From JAZBPO01 sp963691775 (GTDB lineage Bacteria; Pseudomonadota; Gammaproteobacteria; Pseudomonadales; Azotimanducaceae): a stretch of 64,000 bases of DNA. Made by a program: the position numbers and the translations under genes. The DNA is taken from the NCBI GenBank assembly GCA_963691775.1, contig OY829369.1, positions 806,001-870,000 of the forward strand, in the 5' to 3' direction. The notes under the pieces are model-generated. The model was not told where the DNA came from, searched no databases, and saw only the letters and a program-made list of their open reading frames with translations. Positions 42,999 to 53,600 of the stretch are shown one piece after another; the stretch's first letter is position 1, and every line of letters begins with the position of its first letter.

Positions 42999-44264
42999 AT
43001 GGCAGAGGCACAGACGCCGCAGGTCGACGATCAACCGGATGGCGAGGCACCCGCAAACGGAACTTTCGTGGGCAATTTCTTTACACCGGAGTTCATCGAG
43101 GACCCCTACCCCAGCTACCGCTTCCTGCTCGAGCATCAGCCCATGTTTCAGGTCCCTGACGCGCCACTGCACATCGCTACGCGTTACGAGGACTGCCAGG
43201 CGCTCCTCCGGGACCGCCGCCTCGGCCACGCCTTCAAGGAAGGCATGATCGAGCAGTGGGGCGAGGACGTGTTCGAGAACAATCCGGTCTACCGCTCCCT
43301 CGGCAATTCGATCCTTCTCATGGACCCCCCCGATCACCGACGCATTCGCGGCCTCGTCACCAAGGCCTTCGACGCACGCCGGACCGAAGCGATGCGGCCC
43401 CGGGTACGCAAGCTCGCCCACCGCCTCATCGACGCCTTCGAAGCAGATGGAGAGGGCGATCTTGTTCGCCTGTTCACCTATCCGCTCCCCGTCATCGTCA
43501 TCTGCGAAATGCTCGGCATCCCGGAATCGGACCACCACCGCTTCCTGGAAAGCAGCGGCGTCGCCGGGCGCGTTATCGACCCAACCCCGATGACCGAAAC
43601 GGAACTCGCCGGGGCCAACGCCGGCGCCCTCGAATCGCACGCCTATTTCTCCGGGCTCCTGGACGCGCGCCGGGCGAATCCCGAAGACGATCTGCTCACG
43701 GCGCTCGTGCAGGCCGAGACCGACGACGGTCAACTCAACTACGACGAACTCATTGCCAACGTCTCGCTGCTTTTCGGCGCCGGTCACGAAACGACCGTCA
43801 ATCTCATGGGCAACGGCCTGCTCGCGCTCTGGCGCAATCGCGATCAGCTCGACGCGCTGCGCGGGGACCTCTCTCTGATGCCTTCGGCGGTAGAAGAGAT
43901 GCTTCGCTTCGATTCCTCCGTGCAGCTCACCGGCCGCAAGGCGCTCGAAGACGTCGAGCACAACGGACATCTCATCCGCAAGGGCGAGCAATTGCTCGCG
44001 CTCATCGGCGCGGCGAATCACGACCCTGCCGCGTTCGATGAACCAGAACGCTTCGACGTTCGGCGCGACGGCCGCAAGCCCCTGTCCTTCGGCGGCGGAA
44101 TTCATCTGTGCCTCGGTGCCCAACTGACCCGGGTAGAAGCAACGGAGGCCCTTTCGGTGCTGTTCGAGCGATTGCCGAAGCTCGAACTCGTCGACGTCGA
44201 CGCGCCGGACCGGAAGCAGACAATCACCCTTCGAGGCCTGGAAACGCTGCGCGCGAACTGGTGA
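42999..44264 (+). CDS. Cytochrome P450
   Basis: The 421-residue soluble bacterial class I P450 shows the I-helix oxygen-activation motif LLFGAGHETTVN, the K-helix EEMLRF (ExxR) and the heme loop FGGGIHLCLGAQL with Cys 371 as axial ligand. The N-terminus (EDPYPSYRFLLEHQPMF) and MDPPDHRRIRGLV are typical of bacterial hydroxylases. The substrate is unknown; CYP groups of this type oxidise terpenoids, sterols or fatty acids. No ferredoxin or ferredoxin reductase gene is adjacent, so electron partners must be encoded elsewhere. The start ATG at 42999 (MAEAQTPQ) is moderately certain. Confidence 0.93.
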   Translation: MAEAQTPQVDDQPDGEAPANGTFVGNFFTPEFIEDPYPSYRFLLEHQPMFQVPDAPLHIATRYEDCQALLRDRRLGHAFKEGMIEQWGEDVFENNPVYRSLGNSILLMDPPDHRRIRGLVTKAFDARRTEAMRPRVRKLAHRLIDAFEADGEGDLVRLFTYPLPVIVICEMLGIPESDHHRFLESSGVAGRVIDPTPMTETELAGANAGALESHAYFSGLLDARRANPEDDLLTALVQAETDDGQLNYDELIANVSLLFGAGHETTVNLMGNGLLALWRNRDQLDALRGDLSLMPSAVEEMLRFDSSVQLTGRKALEDVEHNGHLIRKGEQLLALIGAANHDPAAFDEPERFDVRRDGRKPLSFGGGIHLCLGAQLTRVEATEALSVLFERLPKLELVDVDAPDRKQTITLRGLETLRANW

Positions 44265-44485
44265 AGGGGCACGGCCAGCCCGGGAGCACGTCAGCGCGTG
44301 TCAGGCGCCCAAGCGGGGGCAGCATGCGGACGGGAAAGCGAGCGACACGATCGTCGTCGCTCCAGTCCTTGCCGCGGCACATGCAGCATGACGCTGGCAA
44401 GCACTTCGCGATTTCCCGGCGGCGCCTGCCCTGAGAAACTCGTCAGCCACGGCGCGAAGGTTTGCGCCTGCCTCGGGAGAGAAAC

Positions 44486-45295
44486 ATGAGCGTCCTGCCG
44501 ACTCTGGACGACTTCGAGCACTTCGACTTCGACGACGGCCGCTGGTCCCGACCGGTGTACCGCAGCGGCACCGGCCCGGCCGTGATCGTCATTCACGAGA
44601 TGCCGGGATTGCATCCCCTCGTGCTGCGCTTCGGTGCGCGTATCGCAGAAGCAGGAATGACCGTGTTCATGCCGAGCCTCTTCGGCGAAGCCGGCCGGGC
44701 ACCCACGCCCGGCTACGCCATGCGTGAAATGGCAAAGGGCGTGTGCGTACGACGCGAGTTCGTCGCCTGGAGCACAGGCCGTTCGAGCCCGATCGTGGAT
44801 TGGCTTCGTGCCCTCGCCCGCCAGGTGCACGGCGAATGCGGAGGCGCCGGCGTGGGCGCCGTGGGGATGTGCTTCACCGGCGGCTTCGCGCTGGCGATGA
44901 TGACGGAGCCTGCGGTGATCGCGCCGGTCCTGTCGCAGCCCTCCATGCCCATGGGAATCGGCGCCAGACGCCGAGCGGCCATCGACGCCAGCAGCGAAGA
45001 GATCGCCTGCGCAAAGCAGCGCTTCGAGAACGAGGACCTCAAGCTCATCGGCCTGCGCTTCGAGGGCGACCCGTTCGTTCCCCCGGAGCGCTTCGACACC
45101 CTGAACGAGACCTTCGGCGACCGCTTCGAGGACATCACGCTCGACCCGGCCTGTGCCGCGCGGCCCGAGGGCAACGATATGGCGCCGCACTCGGTGCTCA
45201 CGCTGCACCTCGATGACAACGATCCGGACGGGCCGACCAAGCGCGTCGAACGCCACGTGCTGGAGCACTTCCGGACCACGCTCAACCGTACCTGA
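44486..45295 (+). CDS. Dienelactone hydrolase family protein
   Basis: The 269-residue alpha/beta-hydrolase is of the DLH type. It has an oxyanion/early-strand motif VIVIHEMPGLHP and the Cys nucleophile in GAVGMCFTGGFALAM, as in clcD-type carboxymethylenebutenolidases, which use Cys-Asp-His. The C-terminal HSVLTLHLD region probably supplies further catalytic residues; the exact His was not assigned with certainty. It is likely cytoplasmic; actual substrates of this large family vary (lactones, esters). The start at 44486 follows GGGAGAGAAAC. It lies 221 bases after the P450 gene; that gap holds no evident gene or strong hairpin. Confidence 0.82.
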   Translation: MSVLPTLDDFEHFDFDDGRWSRPVYRSGTGPAVIVIHEMPGLHPLVLRFGARIAEAGMTVFMPSLFGEAGRAPTPGYAMREMAKGVCVRREFVAWSTGRSSPIVDWLRALARQVHGECGGAGVGAVGMCFTGGFALAMMTEPAVIAPVLSQPSMPMGIGARRRAAIDASSEEIACAKQRFENEDLKLIGLRFEGDPFVPPERFDTLNETFGDRFEDITLDPACAARPEGNDMAPHSVLTLHLDDNDPDGPTKRVERHVLEHFRTTLNRT

Positions 45296-45363
45296 ACGCA
45301 TGATCAGTAGACGTGCGTCGCGTGAGACGGCAGCCTCGCGCCGGTTTCTATCGGGGGGCAGTC

Positions 45364-45963
45364 ATGGATTCGTCGCGCATCGAGGGCATCCTCGCGTTCA
45401 TCGGTGAGGCCGAGCGTCTGAAGACCGTGCTTCGCAGCGCCTGGACGCGGACCGGACGCCAGGAGAGCACCGCCGATCACACCTGGCGTCTGTGCCTGCT
45501 CGCCATGATGCTGAAGTCCGAAGCGCAGGATCTCGACTTCGCGCGCGTCCTTGAGATGGCGCTTGTGCACGATCTCGGGGAAGCCCTGAGCGGCGACGTT
45601 CCCGCGCCCCTTGCCGGCACCACGCCCGACAAGGACGCGCAGGAAAGGACCGATCTCCATCAGCTCACCCGAGCGCTCCCCGACGATCTGCGCAAACACG
45701 TGCGTGCTCTATGGGAGGAGTACAGCGCGGCGTCCTCCGATGAAGCGCGCTTCGTGAAGGGCCTCGACAAGCTGGAAACGATCATCCAGCACAATCAGGG
45801 CGAGAATCCGGCCTGGCTCGACTACGACTTCAATCTTGAATACGGCGCACACTACACGCGGGACGACCCGCGTCTCGGTGAGCTGCGCCTGCGCGTCGAC
45901 GCCGATACCCGGCGCAATGCGGACCGTCGCCGGGATCTCTTCGGCGAGAAGCGCCGCGCCTGA
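45364..45963 (+). CDS. HD-domain phosphohydrolase (YfbR/HDDC2-like)
   Basis: The 199-residue HD-domain protein has metal-binding residues in ADHTWRLCLLA (His), ALVHDLGEALSGD (HD pair) and, later, FVKGLDKLETIIQ (Asp). This resembles the YfbR/HDDC2 5'-deoxyribonucleotidases, which dephosphorylate dNMPs. The role in nucleotide metabolism is therefore inferred from family. It is cytoplasmic. The ATG at 45364 (MDSSRIEGIL) is chosen as the start of the first helix. The next gene (YdcF-type) follows after 12 bases, so they are probably co-transcribed. Confidence 0.83.
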   Translation: MDSSRIEGILAFIGEAERLKTVLRSAWTRTGRQESTADHTWRLCLLAMMLKSEAQDLDFARVLEMALVHDLGEALSGDVPAPLAGTTPDKDAQERTDLHQLTRALPDDLRKHVRALWEEYSAASSDEARFVKGLDKLETIIQHNQGENPAWLDYDFNLEYGAHYTRDDPRLGELRLRVDADTRRNADRRRDLFGEKRRA

Positions 45964-45975
45964 GGTGGTCCCGGC

Positions 45976-46746
45976 ATGCCTGTGCTCGTCGACAAGCTGC
46001 TCTCGGTTCTCGTCTTCCCGCTCGGCACGAGCCTCTTTGCACTGGCGCTCGCAGGCGCCCTTGCCTGGGGCGGGCGCGCGCGCCTGGCGCGAGCGATCGC
46101 CTTGCTCGGGAGCGCATGGCTCTGGGTGTGCTCCATGCCGCTGACCGCCGGCTTTCTCGTTGCATCGCTGGAAGCTCCGTTTCCACCGGTTCCGGCCGCC
46201 GCTCTTCCGAATGCGGACCTCATCGTCGTACTCGGCGGCGGCATGGCACCCGCGCCCGCGCCGAACCGCAACCCGGATCTCAACGCCGCCTCGGATCGCT
46301 ACTGGCACGCTGCACGCCTCTATCATGCTGGCCGAGCGCCTTTGATCCTCGTGTCCGGCGGCAACGTCTGGGCAACGGACCGACAGTCCGAGGCCGGCGC
46401 CGCGCGAGTCTTCCTCGAACACCTCGGCGTTCCCGCAGAAGCCATCATCGAGGAGGGCGAGAGCCGCAACACCGTAGGCAACGCGCGCTACACGGCGCGG
46501 ATGCTTGAGGGCCGGCAGCTCACCGCCGTGCTGCTGGTGACGTCGGCCGCCCACATGGGTCGCGCACTGCCGACCTTCGAGCGCGCGGGCGTCGCCGCGA
46601 TACCCGCAGCCACCGATCACTACATCGATTCCAGGGCGCCCTGGCCGCTGGAAGTAATGCCGCAGGCCGGTGCACTCGAAGATACGACGGCGGCGCTCAA
46701 GGAGTATCTCGGCAGGCTGGTCTACGCACTGCGCGGTCAGATGTGA
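45976..46746 (+). CDS. YdcF/ElyC-family (DUF218) membrane protein
   Basis: The 256-residue protein has two N-terminal membrane segments (about residues 10-34 and 37-62). A DUF218 domain follows, with LIVVLGGGMAP, PLILVSGGNVW, EEGESRNTVGNARYTARML and AVLLVTSAAHMGRAL, the usual conserved acidic and glycine-rich motifs. E. coli members include ElyC (needed for envelope integrity and lipid carrier metabolism) and SanA. An envelope-related role is inferred; the activity is unknown. GAGGTGG before the ATG is a plausible ribosome binding site. Confidence 0.88.
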   Translation: MPVLVDKLLSVLVFPLGTSLFALALAGALAWGGRARLARAIALLGSAWLWVCSMPLTAGFLVASLEAPFPPVPAAALPNADLIVVLGGGMAPAPAPNRNPDLNAASDRYWHAARLYHAGRAPLILVSGGNVWATDRQSEAGAARVFLEHLGVPAEAIIEEGESRNTVGNARYTARMLEGRQLTAVLLVTSAAHMGRALPTFERAGVAAIPAATDHYIDSRAPWPLEVMPQAGALEDTTAALKEYLGRLVYALRGQM

Positions 46747-46870
46747 AGGACGATCCGCGCGCCCGCCGCGGCCGCGCGCAAGGACAATTTCCCAGCTGAA
46801 GGACCGCACAACGACCGTTCGTCGCGCACCCCCCAGCTGTAACAATTTAGTAACGAACTGCTCCTAAATT

Positions 46871-46889
46871 CGCGCGCGCGCTCGCGCGC
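46871..46889. other. Alternating CG tract upstream of the Oar-like receptor
   Basis: A run of alternating C and G (broken by one CT step) lies in the 286-base gap before the large TonB receptor gene, directly after an AT-rich stretch (AACAATTTAGTAACG at about 46841-46855). Alternating CG can adopt Z-form DNA. No function is shown; the gap probably contains the receptor promoter. Confidence 0.4.
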
Positions 46890-47032
46890 AGACGTTGGCA
46901 GCTCCTGGGACGAGCTGCCCACTCTAGGGTGACGTCCAGCCCCGAGCACCATCCAACAGACTTGTATTTCGATCGGCGACGGCATCGCACGCGTTGCGGT
47001 TGTTCGTCGTTCAACCAGGGAGACGCTTACGC

Positions 47033-50000
47033 GTGAATAACGAAGGGACAATTCGCCGCGGCATGCCGTGGCAGAAGCTGTTCGCGATGTTTGCATTCGT
47101 CCTGCTGCCATTCGGCCAGGTCCAGGCAAACACGGTCACGTCCGCCACGCTCGACGGCAGCGTGACCGATGCTTCCGGTGCCGCAGTGGCTGCCGCCAGC
47201 ATCGTCATCGTCCATGAGCCCACAGGTGCGACCAAGGCGGTCAGCTCCACGGCAAACGGCAACTTCTACCAGGCAGGCCTGCGCGTCGGCGGTCCGTACC
47301 GGATCTCGGTGGCCGCGCCGGGCTACGAGGAAGCCGTACTCGACGATGTTTACCTTCGCGCCGGCGACCAGGCCGACTTCCGCATTCGCCTGCGCTCCTC
47401 GAGCGGTGTGGAGGAAGTCGTCGTGCTCGGTCAGCGCATCGAGGGCCGCGATCTCAACAACGGCGTCGGCTCCTTTTTCACCGACGAAGACATCACGAAT
47501 CAGCCCTCCACGCAGCGTGACGTCATCCGCACCCTGCTCCGCGACCCGCTGGCGTCTTCCGACGGTGAGGGCAACCTTTCAGTCGGCGGCGTGAATCCCC
47601 GCTTCAACGGCCTCGCGATCGACGGCTCGCTGCAGCAGGACGACTTCGGCCTTTCGAACAACACCTACGCGACGTCCCGCTCCCCGATCAATCTCGACGC
47701 CGTCGAGTCGGCCTCGCTGGTCGCGACCGACTACTCGGTCATCGTTTCCGGTTTCACCGGCGGCCTCGTGAACATCACGACCAAGTCGGGCACGAACGAA
47801 TTCGACGGATCCGCCTTCTACTACTATCAGGACCAGGACTTCCTCGGTGACGACTACGACGGCGGCAGCATCGATTTCGCCGACTTCGAGGAAGAGGAGT
47901 ATGGCTTCACGCTAGGCGGCCCGATCATCAAGGATCGCCTTTTCTTCTTCGTGTCCTACGACGAGTACGAGACCCAGAACCCGGTCGACTTCTCCCGCTT
48001 CGACAACGATGCAGGCATCGAGCCGGGCTTCTTCGACGCTCTTGGAGACCTGATCGAAGACGCCACGGGCTACGCTCCGATCTCCCGCCCGATTTCCGGC
48101 GTGACGCCGGAAACGTCCGAGCGCACGCTGGTCAAGCTCGACGCCAACATCAACGAGAACCATCGCGCGTCCTTCACGTACCAGGAAACGCTCGAAACCG
48201 GCACCTCCGTCGGCTCCGACGAATTCGAAGATGCGTGGTACGACACCCCGGTCGATCTCGAGGCCTATACGGTTCAGATCTTCTCGGACTGGACGCCGCA
48301 GCTCTCCACGACCCTGCGTTTCAATCACAAGGACTTCACGCGCGGCCAGGTCTGCCGTGCAGGCCCCGATGTCGGCGCCATCGAGGTAGTCGATCTCGAT
48401 CCGGCCGACATTCCTGCAGACAGCCCGCTCTTTGGCCTGATCGGCGAGGAAGAGAGCTTCACCGCCGGCTGCGACCGCTTCCGTCACGCAAACGAGTTCG
48501 AGGACGAGCGCACGCAGTTCTTCGCGTCGGCCGACTACCTGTGGGGCGATCACGTCACGACCTTCGGCGCCGAGTACGAGGACTACGAGCTCTTCAATCT
48601 GTTCGTGCCGAACTCACGCGGTCGCTTCCGTTTCATCGGCTATGACAATCTGGTCAACGGCATCGCACGCGTTGACTACAGCAACGTGCCAAGCAACGTC
48701 GCCGCAGACGGCGCTGCAGCCTGGGGCTACGAAAAGTTCTCCGTGTTCGCGCAGGACGTCTGGCAGATCACGCCGCAGCTCGAAGTCAACTTCGGCCTGC
48801 GCTACGAGCGCTTCGAGCAGGACGACACGCCGATCGCCGACCCGACCGCGCTCACCGACTACGGCGTCGACACGACGGCAAACCTCGACGGCTTGGACCT
48901 CATCCAGCCTCGCGTCGGTTTCCGCTGGGACGCATTCGATCGCACGACGATCTCCGGTGGCTTCGGTCTGTTCGCAGGCGGCAATCCGCAGGTCTGGATC
49001 TCGAACGCGTTCGCGGTACCAACGGGATCCGATTCTGTCTTCGACTTCGCCGGCGCAGATCCATTCAACGTGCCGCAGGTGTTGCTGGACAGCGTCGCCG
49101 GTGATGCTGGCCAAGCCGTCGACGCGATCGCCGACGACTTCGAGATCCCCTCCGACTGGAAGGCATCCCTTCGACTCGATCACAACTTCGATCTGCGAAT
49201 CGGCGACATCGACTTCGGTGATGACTACACGTTCACCGCCCAGTACCTGTACACGACCACCGAGAACGGCTTCCTCTGGCGCAACATCGCACAGACGCAG
49301 CTGCCCACGGCTCAGCCTACGGGGACGGCACCGGACGGACGCGTGATCTACGCTGACCTCGACGACCTTCGCGAACGCAATCTCACGATCCTCGACAACT
49401 TCGACGAGGGTCAGGCCCATACCATCACGCTAGGTCTCCAGAAGCGCTTCGACAACGGCTTCGAGTTCGGCGTGAACTATGCCTACCAGGACGTGGAGAT
49501 CACCACGGAAGGCACGTCCTCCCGCGGCATCTCCAACTGGCGCGGTATCCAGACGACCGATCGCAACAACCCAGGCGCCGAGATCGCACCCTTCGAGATC
49601 GAGCACAACTTCACGTTCAGCCTCGGCTACGAGCGTGAGTTCTTCTCGGGCCTGAACACACGCGTTGACCTCTTCGGCCGCCTGTTCAAGAGCGATCCGT
49701 TCACCTACACGTTCGACGTTTCGTCCAACAACTCGCTGTTCGGTCGTGCGGGTGACGGCGAGCGGCCGTTCGATAATGCACCGGTGTATATCCCGACCAG
49801 CGCCAACGACCCGCTCGTGGTCTATGCATCCGGCTTCGACCAGACCGGCTTCTTCGACTACGTGAACGGCAAGGGCATTGGCTCGGGCATCAACACGGTC
49901 CGCGGCGAGGACGGCAACTGGAACAACATCTGGGACTTCCAGTTGCAGCAGGAACTGCCGGGCATCCCGGGCCTCGACCGCTTCGTGGGCGAGAACCGCA

Positions 50001-50305
50001 TGAAGCTCGTGTTCATCGTGGACAACTTCCTGAACCTCCTGAACGACGACTGGGGCAAGTTCACGAACGGCCCGAGCAACAACGATCAGGACATCATCGA
50101 TGCTGACCTCGTGAGCGCGGCAGACGTCGCACTCAATGGCGTCGACGGAGCCGCGGCTCTGGAAGGCGACTCCATGCGCACGGCGTGCGTGAATGCGTCG
50201 GACTGCGTCTACCGGTTCAACCGGTTCTTCGACGAAGAGTCCTTCGACACGAGCCCGACCCGCTCCGTGTACCGCATCCGCGTCGGAATCCGCATGGACT
50301 TCTGA
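47033..50305 (+). CDS. Oar-like TonB-dependent receptor with carboxypeptidase-regulatory domain
   Basis: The protein has about 1090 residues: signal peptide (ending FGQVQA), then an N-terminal carboxypeptidase-regulatory-like beta domain (DGSVTDASGAAVAAASIVI through ADFRIRL). A TonB box-like segment (VEEVVVLGQR), a plug and a long beta-barrel follow, ending RVGIRMDF with the outer-membrane C-terminal Phe. This is the Oar/OmpA-related TBDR class of myxobacteria, Xanthomonadales and others. Large cargo such as oligopeptides or export of signals has been proposed for the class; the ligand here is unknown. The GTG at 47033 is taken as start with AGGGAGA upstream; ATG 47063 is the alternative. The gene is transcribed alone and ends at a strong terminator. 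Confidence 0.9.
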   Translation: MNNEGTIRRGMPWQKLFAMFAFVLLPFGQVQANTVTSATLDGSVTDASGAAVAAASIVIVHEPTGATKAVSSTANGNFYQAGLRVGGPYRISVAAPGYEEAVLDDVYLRAGDQADFRIRLRSSSGVEEVVVLGQRIEGRDLNNGVGSFFTDEDITNQPSTQRDVIRTLLRDPLASSDGEGNLSVGGVNPRFNGLAIDGSLQQDDFGLSNNTYATSRSPINLDAVESASLVATDYSVIVSGFTGGLVNITTKSGTNEFDGSAFYYYQDQDFLGDDYDGGSIDFADFEEEEYGFTLGGPIIKDRLFFFVSYDEYETQNPVDFSRFDNDAGIEPGFFDALGDLIEDATGYAPISRPISGVTPETSERTLVKLDANINENHRASFTYQETLETGTSVGSDEFEDAWYDTPVDLEAYTVQIFSDWTPQLSTTLRFNHKDFTRGQVCRAGPDVGAIEVVDLDPADIPADSPLFGLIGEEESFTAGCDRFRHANEFEDERTQFFASADYLWGDHVTTFGAEYEDYELFNLFVPNSRGRFRFIGYDNLVNGIARVDYSNVPSNVAADGAAAWGYEKFSVFAQDVWQITPQLEVNFGLRYERFEQDDTPIADPTALTDYGVDTTANLDGLDLIQPRVGFRWDAFDRTTISGGFGLFAGGNPQVWISNAFAVPTGSDSVFDFAGADPFNVPQVLLDSVAGDAGQAVDAIADDFEIPSDWKASLRLDHNFDLRIGDIDFGDDYTFTAQYLYTTTENGFLWRNIAQTQLPTAQPTGTAPDGRVIYADLDDLRERNLTILDNFDEGQAHTITLGLQKRFDNGFEFGVNYAYQDVEITTEGTSSRGISNWRGIQTTDRNNPGAEIAPFEIEHNFTFSLGYEREFFSGLNTRVDLFGRLFKSDPFTYTFDVSSNNSLFGRAGDGERPFDNAPVYIPTSANDPLVVYASGFDQTGFFDYVNGKGIGSGINTVRGEDGNWNNIWDFQLQQELPGIPGLDRFVGENRMKLVFIVDNFLNLLNDDWGKFTNGPSNNDQDIIDADLVSAADVALNGVDGAAALEGDSMRTACVNASDCVYRFNRFFDEESFDTSPTRSVYRIRVGIRMDF

Positions 50306-50628
50306 TCCGAAGGGTCTGCACTACCGCACGACGAGAAGGGGGCCATCGGCCCCCTTCTTCGTCTCGGGTCGGACAACACCCCTCGCTGAACACCCGTGGT
50401 CACATCCAGCGCCCAGCGCGTGCGCCAACAGCGCCAAATCCTTTGCCATTCGATGGCGAATCTCGCCAATCACTCTGACAGCGCCTCCCCATCCGCTCGC
50501 CGCCAACTCTCGAAACCTCAAAACTTTCAAACTCTTGGCACGTCTCATCCCTGTGGCACGGAAACTGAAAAGTGCTGTCGCGACGCGCGCGGGATCGCGC
50601 GAGTGCAACGCGAACGGGGAAAGAAGAC
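50306..50628. other. 323-base intergenic region
   Basis: This gap holds the receptor terminator (50334-50358) in its first part. The remainder has no ORF with protein-like composition. The last 120 bases are comparatively A-rich (for example around CTCAAAACTTTCAAACTCTT near 50517-50536) and probably contain the promoter of the RND operon; no clear operator was seen. Confidence 0.6.
50334..50358 (+). terminator. Rho-independent terminator of the Oar-like receptor gene
   Basis: An 11-base perfect stem (AGAAGGGGGCC and its complement) with the loop ATC lies 28 bases after the receptor stop codon and is followed by TCGTCTC. The stem alone is very stable. Confidence 0.85.
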
Positions 50629-53600
50629 ATGACAGGGTCGGAGAAAGGCACGGTCTCCGCACGGGCAGGAAGCTCGCTGATCGAACAGTTCACCCGGCAC
50701 CGGGTAGCTGCCAATCTGCTGATGATCATGATGCTGCTGCTTGGTGCCTGGGGACTTCGACACATCCACACGCAGCTCAATCCTCCGCAGACGCAGCCGG
50801 AGGTCGAGGTCGTCGTGCTCTGGCCCGGGGCCAGCGCCGAGGACGTCGAAGCACGCGTCACGATCCCACTCGAGCAGTCCCTGCGCGCAACGCCGGACAT
50901 GCGCGAACTCCACTCGAGCTCGGTGCCTGGCCGCGCCTACGTCTGGGTCGAACTGAACTTCGACGCTGATCGTGCCGCTTCCCTCGACCTGGTGAAGCAG
51001 GCCGTCGCAAATATCCGCAATCTGCCCGCAGACATCGAACCGCCGCAGATTCGACTGCAGCGCGAAAACGAGCTCGTTGCCTCGGTGCTCGTGACCGGGA
51101 GCGGCAGCCTCGACGAGCTCATCCCGCTGGCGCGTGAATTCGAGCGAGACCTTCTCGCCCGCGGCATCACCGAGATCCAGATCGACGGCCTCCCTGAGCA
51201 GCAGCTCCGGATCATGGTCGACGGTCGGCGCCTGATGGAATCCGGCGAATCCCTCGGCGATCTGGCGCTGGAAATCCGCCGACTGTCGGCGGACGTCCCT
51301 GCCGGCACGGTCGGCCGGGCCCAGGGCCCCCGCGCCCTCCGGAGTCTCGACCAGCAACGTTCCGTGCGCGGCTTCGAAGGCCTGTACCTGAACCTCGGCG
51401 GTGACCTCGTTCGCCTCGGCGATCTCGCGGACATCGAGATCGCGAGTCGCGACGACGCCATCGAGGTCGCCCGCGACGGCAAGCCCGCGATCGAGCTCTA
51501 CCTCCTCCGCACCGGTGACGGCGATGCCCTGCAGATGGCGCGCGCCATGAATGCCTGGCTCCAGGAAGTGCGCCCGAACCTTCCCGAGGGCGTGGAGATT
51601 CACGTCATGAAGGAGGTCTGGAGCTGGATCTCGGAGCAATTGTCGGTGCTCGTCGAGAACGGCATCTCGGGACTCGTGCTCGTGATCGGCGTCCTGCTCG
51701 TCTTCCTCTCCGGCCGGGTCGCCGGCTGGGTTGCCGTCGGCATCCCGGTCAGCTTCGCCCTCGCCCTGGCCATCTACTGGGGTGTGTTCGATGGACGCAT
51801 CCAGATTCTCTCGCTGATCGCCTTCATCATGGCGCTCGGCATCGTCGTGGACGACGCCATCGTCGTCGGCGAGGACGCCGTCAGCCACTTCGAGGACGGC
51901 ATGGACGCCGAAAGTGCAGCCATCGCAGGCGCCAAGCGCATGTTCGTCCCGGTGATGACGGCTTCGCTGACGACCCTCGCGGCCTTCGCCCCCCTCATGC
52001 TCTTCGGCGGCCCGATGGGCGAGGCGATCCTGACGCTGCCTACGGTGCTGCTCTGCATCATCATCGCCTCTCTCATCGAGTGTTTTCTGGTGCTCCCGCA
52101 CCACCTGGCGCGCAGCCTCGAGAAGACCGAACGCGATGCGCCCTCGCGCTTCCGCCAGTGGTTCGACGGACATTTCGAGCACTTCCGCGAAGTGCGCTTT
52201 CGCCCCGTGCTCAAGCGCGCACTCGACTGGCCGGGCGCGACCGTGTGCACCGCCGTCGCGGCTGTCCTCATCGCCTTCGCGCTCATCGCGTCGCAGCGCG
52301 TCGGCGTCAATTTCGTGACCAACGTGGACCTCGTCAGCATCGAGGCCGCGGTGCAGTACGCAGGGGGCACCCGCGAAGCGGACAAGAACGCCTTCATGGC
52401 GAAGGTCGAGACCGCGCTCACCGAGACCAAGGCCGAACTTGGCAGCGAGAACATCATCGGCTGGATCACCAAGTCGAACTACACGCACGTCGAACGCGAG
52501 CGCCGCTACGGCCCGGAGTACGCCTGGCTCGAAGCCGAGTACGCCCCGGAGCGCGAGCGCAGCGTGTCGCCGGAGGCCTTCGTCGACGCCTGGCGCGCCC
52601 GCATCGACATACCCCCGTTCATCGAGGTTTTCGAATTGCGCACCAGCGGCGGCGCCAACGGCGGCCGCGCCGACATCACCCTGCGCCTGCGCGGCCGCGA
52701 CGCGAGCGATCTGAAGGCCGCTGCGACTGATCTCGCCGAAGTGCTCCGCGGCTACGAGGGCATCACCAACGTCACCGACGACATGCCCTGGGGTCGTGAG
52801 CAGTGGATTTTCACGCTTAGCGCTCCCGGGCGCGCCGCCGGCCTCACGCCCGACTCCCTCGGCCGCCAGCTCCGCGCCGCCTACAACGGCGAACGCGTGC
52901 AGATCTTCAATCGCGAGGACGAGGAACTCGAGGTCCGGGTCATGCTGCCCGATGCGGAACGCACGGATCTCGGCTCCCTGCGCCGCTTCCCCGTGCGTCT
53001 GCCGAACGGCGAGATGGTGCCGCTGGGCTCCGTGGCGCGCCTGGAGGCCCGCCGCGGCATCGACGAGATCCGCCGCATGGACGGCGAGCTCGCCGTGCGC
53101 GTGCATGCCTGGGTGGACGCCGACGGCGGCAACGCCTTCGAGATCCTCGGCGCTGTCCGTGCCCAGCACGTGCCAGAGATCGAGGCCCGCTGGGACGTCA
53201 CCTCCGGCCTCTCCGGACAGTCGGAACAGGACGCGATGATGATGGCGACCATGGGTGCAGGCGCCCTGCTCACCCTCGCCTTCATCTACCTGATCCTCGC
53301 CTGGGTGTTCGCGAGCTGGACCTGGCCCGTGGCGATCATGATCGCCATCCCCTTCGGTCTGACCGGCGCGATCATGGGCCACTGGGTCATGGGCCTGGAG
53401 TTCGGCGCCATGTCCATGCTCGCCTTCTTCGCCCTTACCGGCGTCGTGGTCAACGACTCGATCGTGCTCGTGAGCTTCTTCAAGCGCATGCACGATGAAG
53501 GCATGGCCTTCCGCGATGCCCTCGAGCACGCCGCGCTTGCTCGCCTGCGTGCCGTCCTCATGACCTCGCTCACGACCTGCGCGGGCCTCGCACCGCTCAT

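Noticed and set aside
44265..44485. Possible small gene or RNA between the P450 and the dienelactone hydrolase genes
   Set aside because: No frame with protein-like composition and no strong hairpin with a T run was found.
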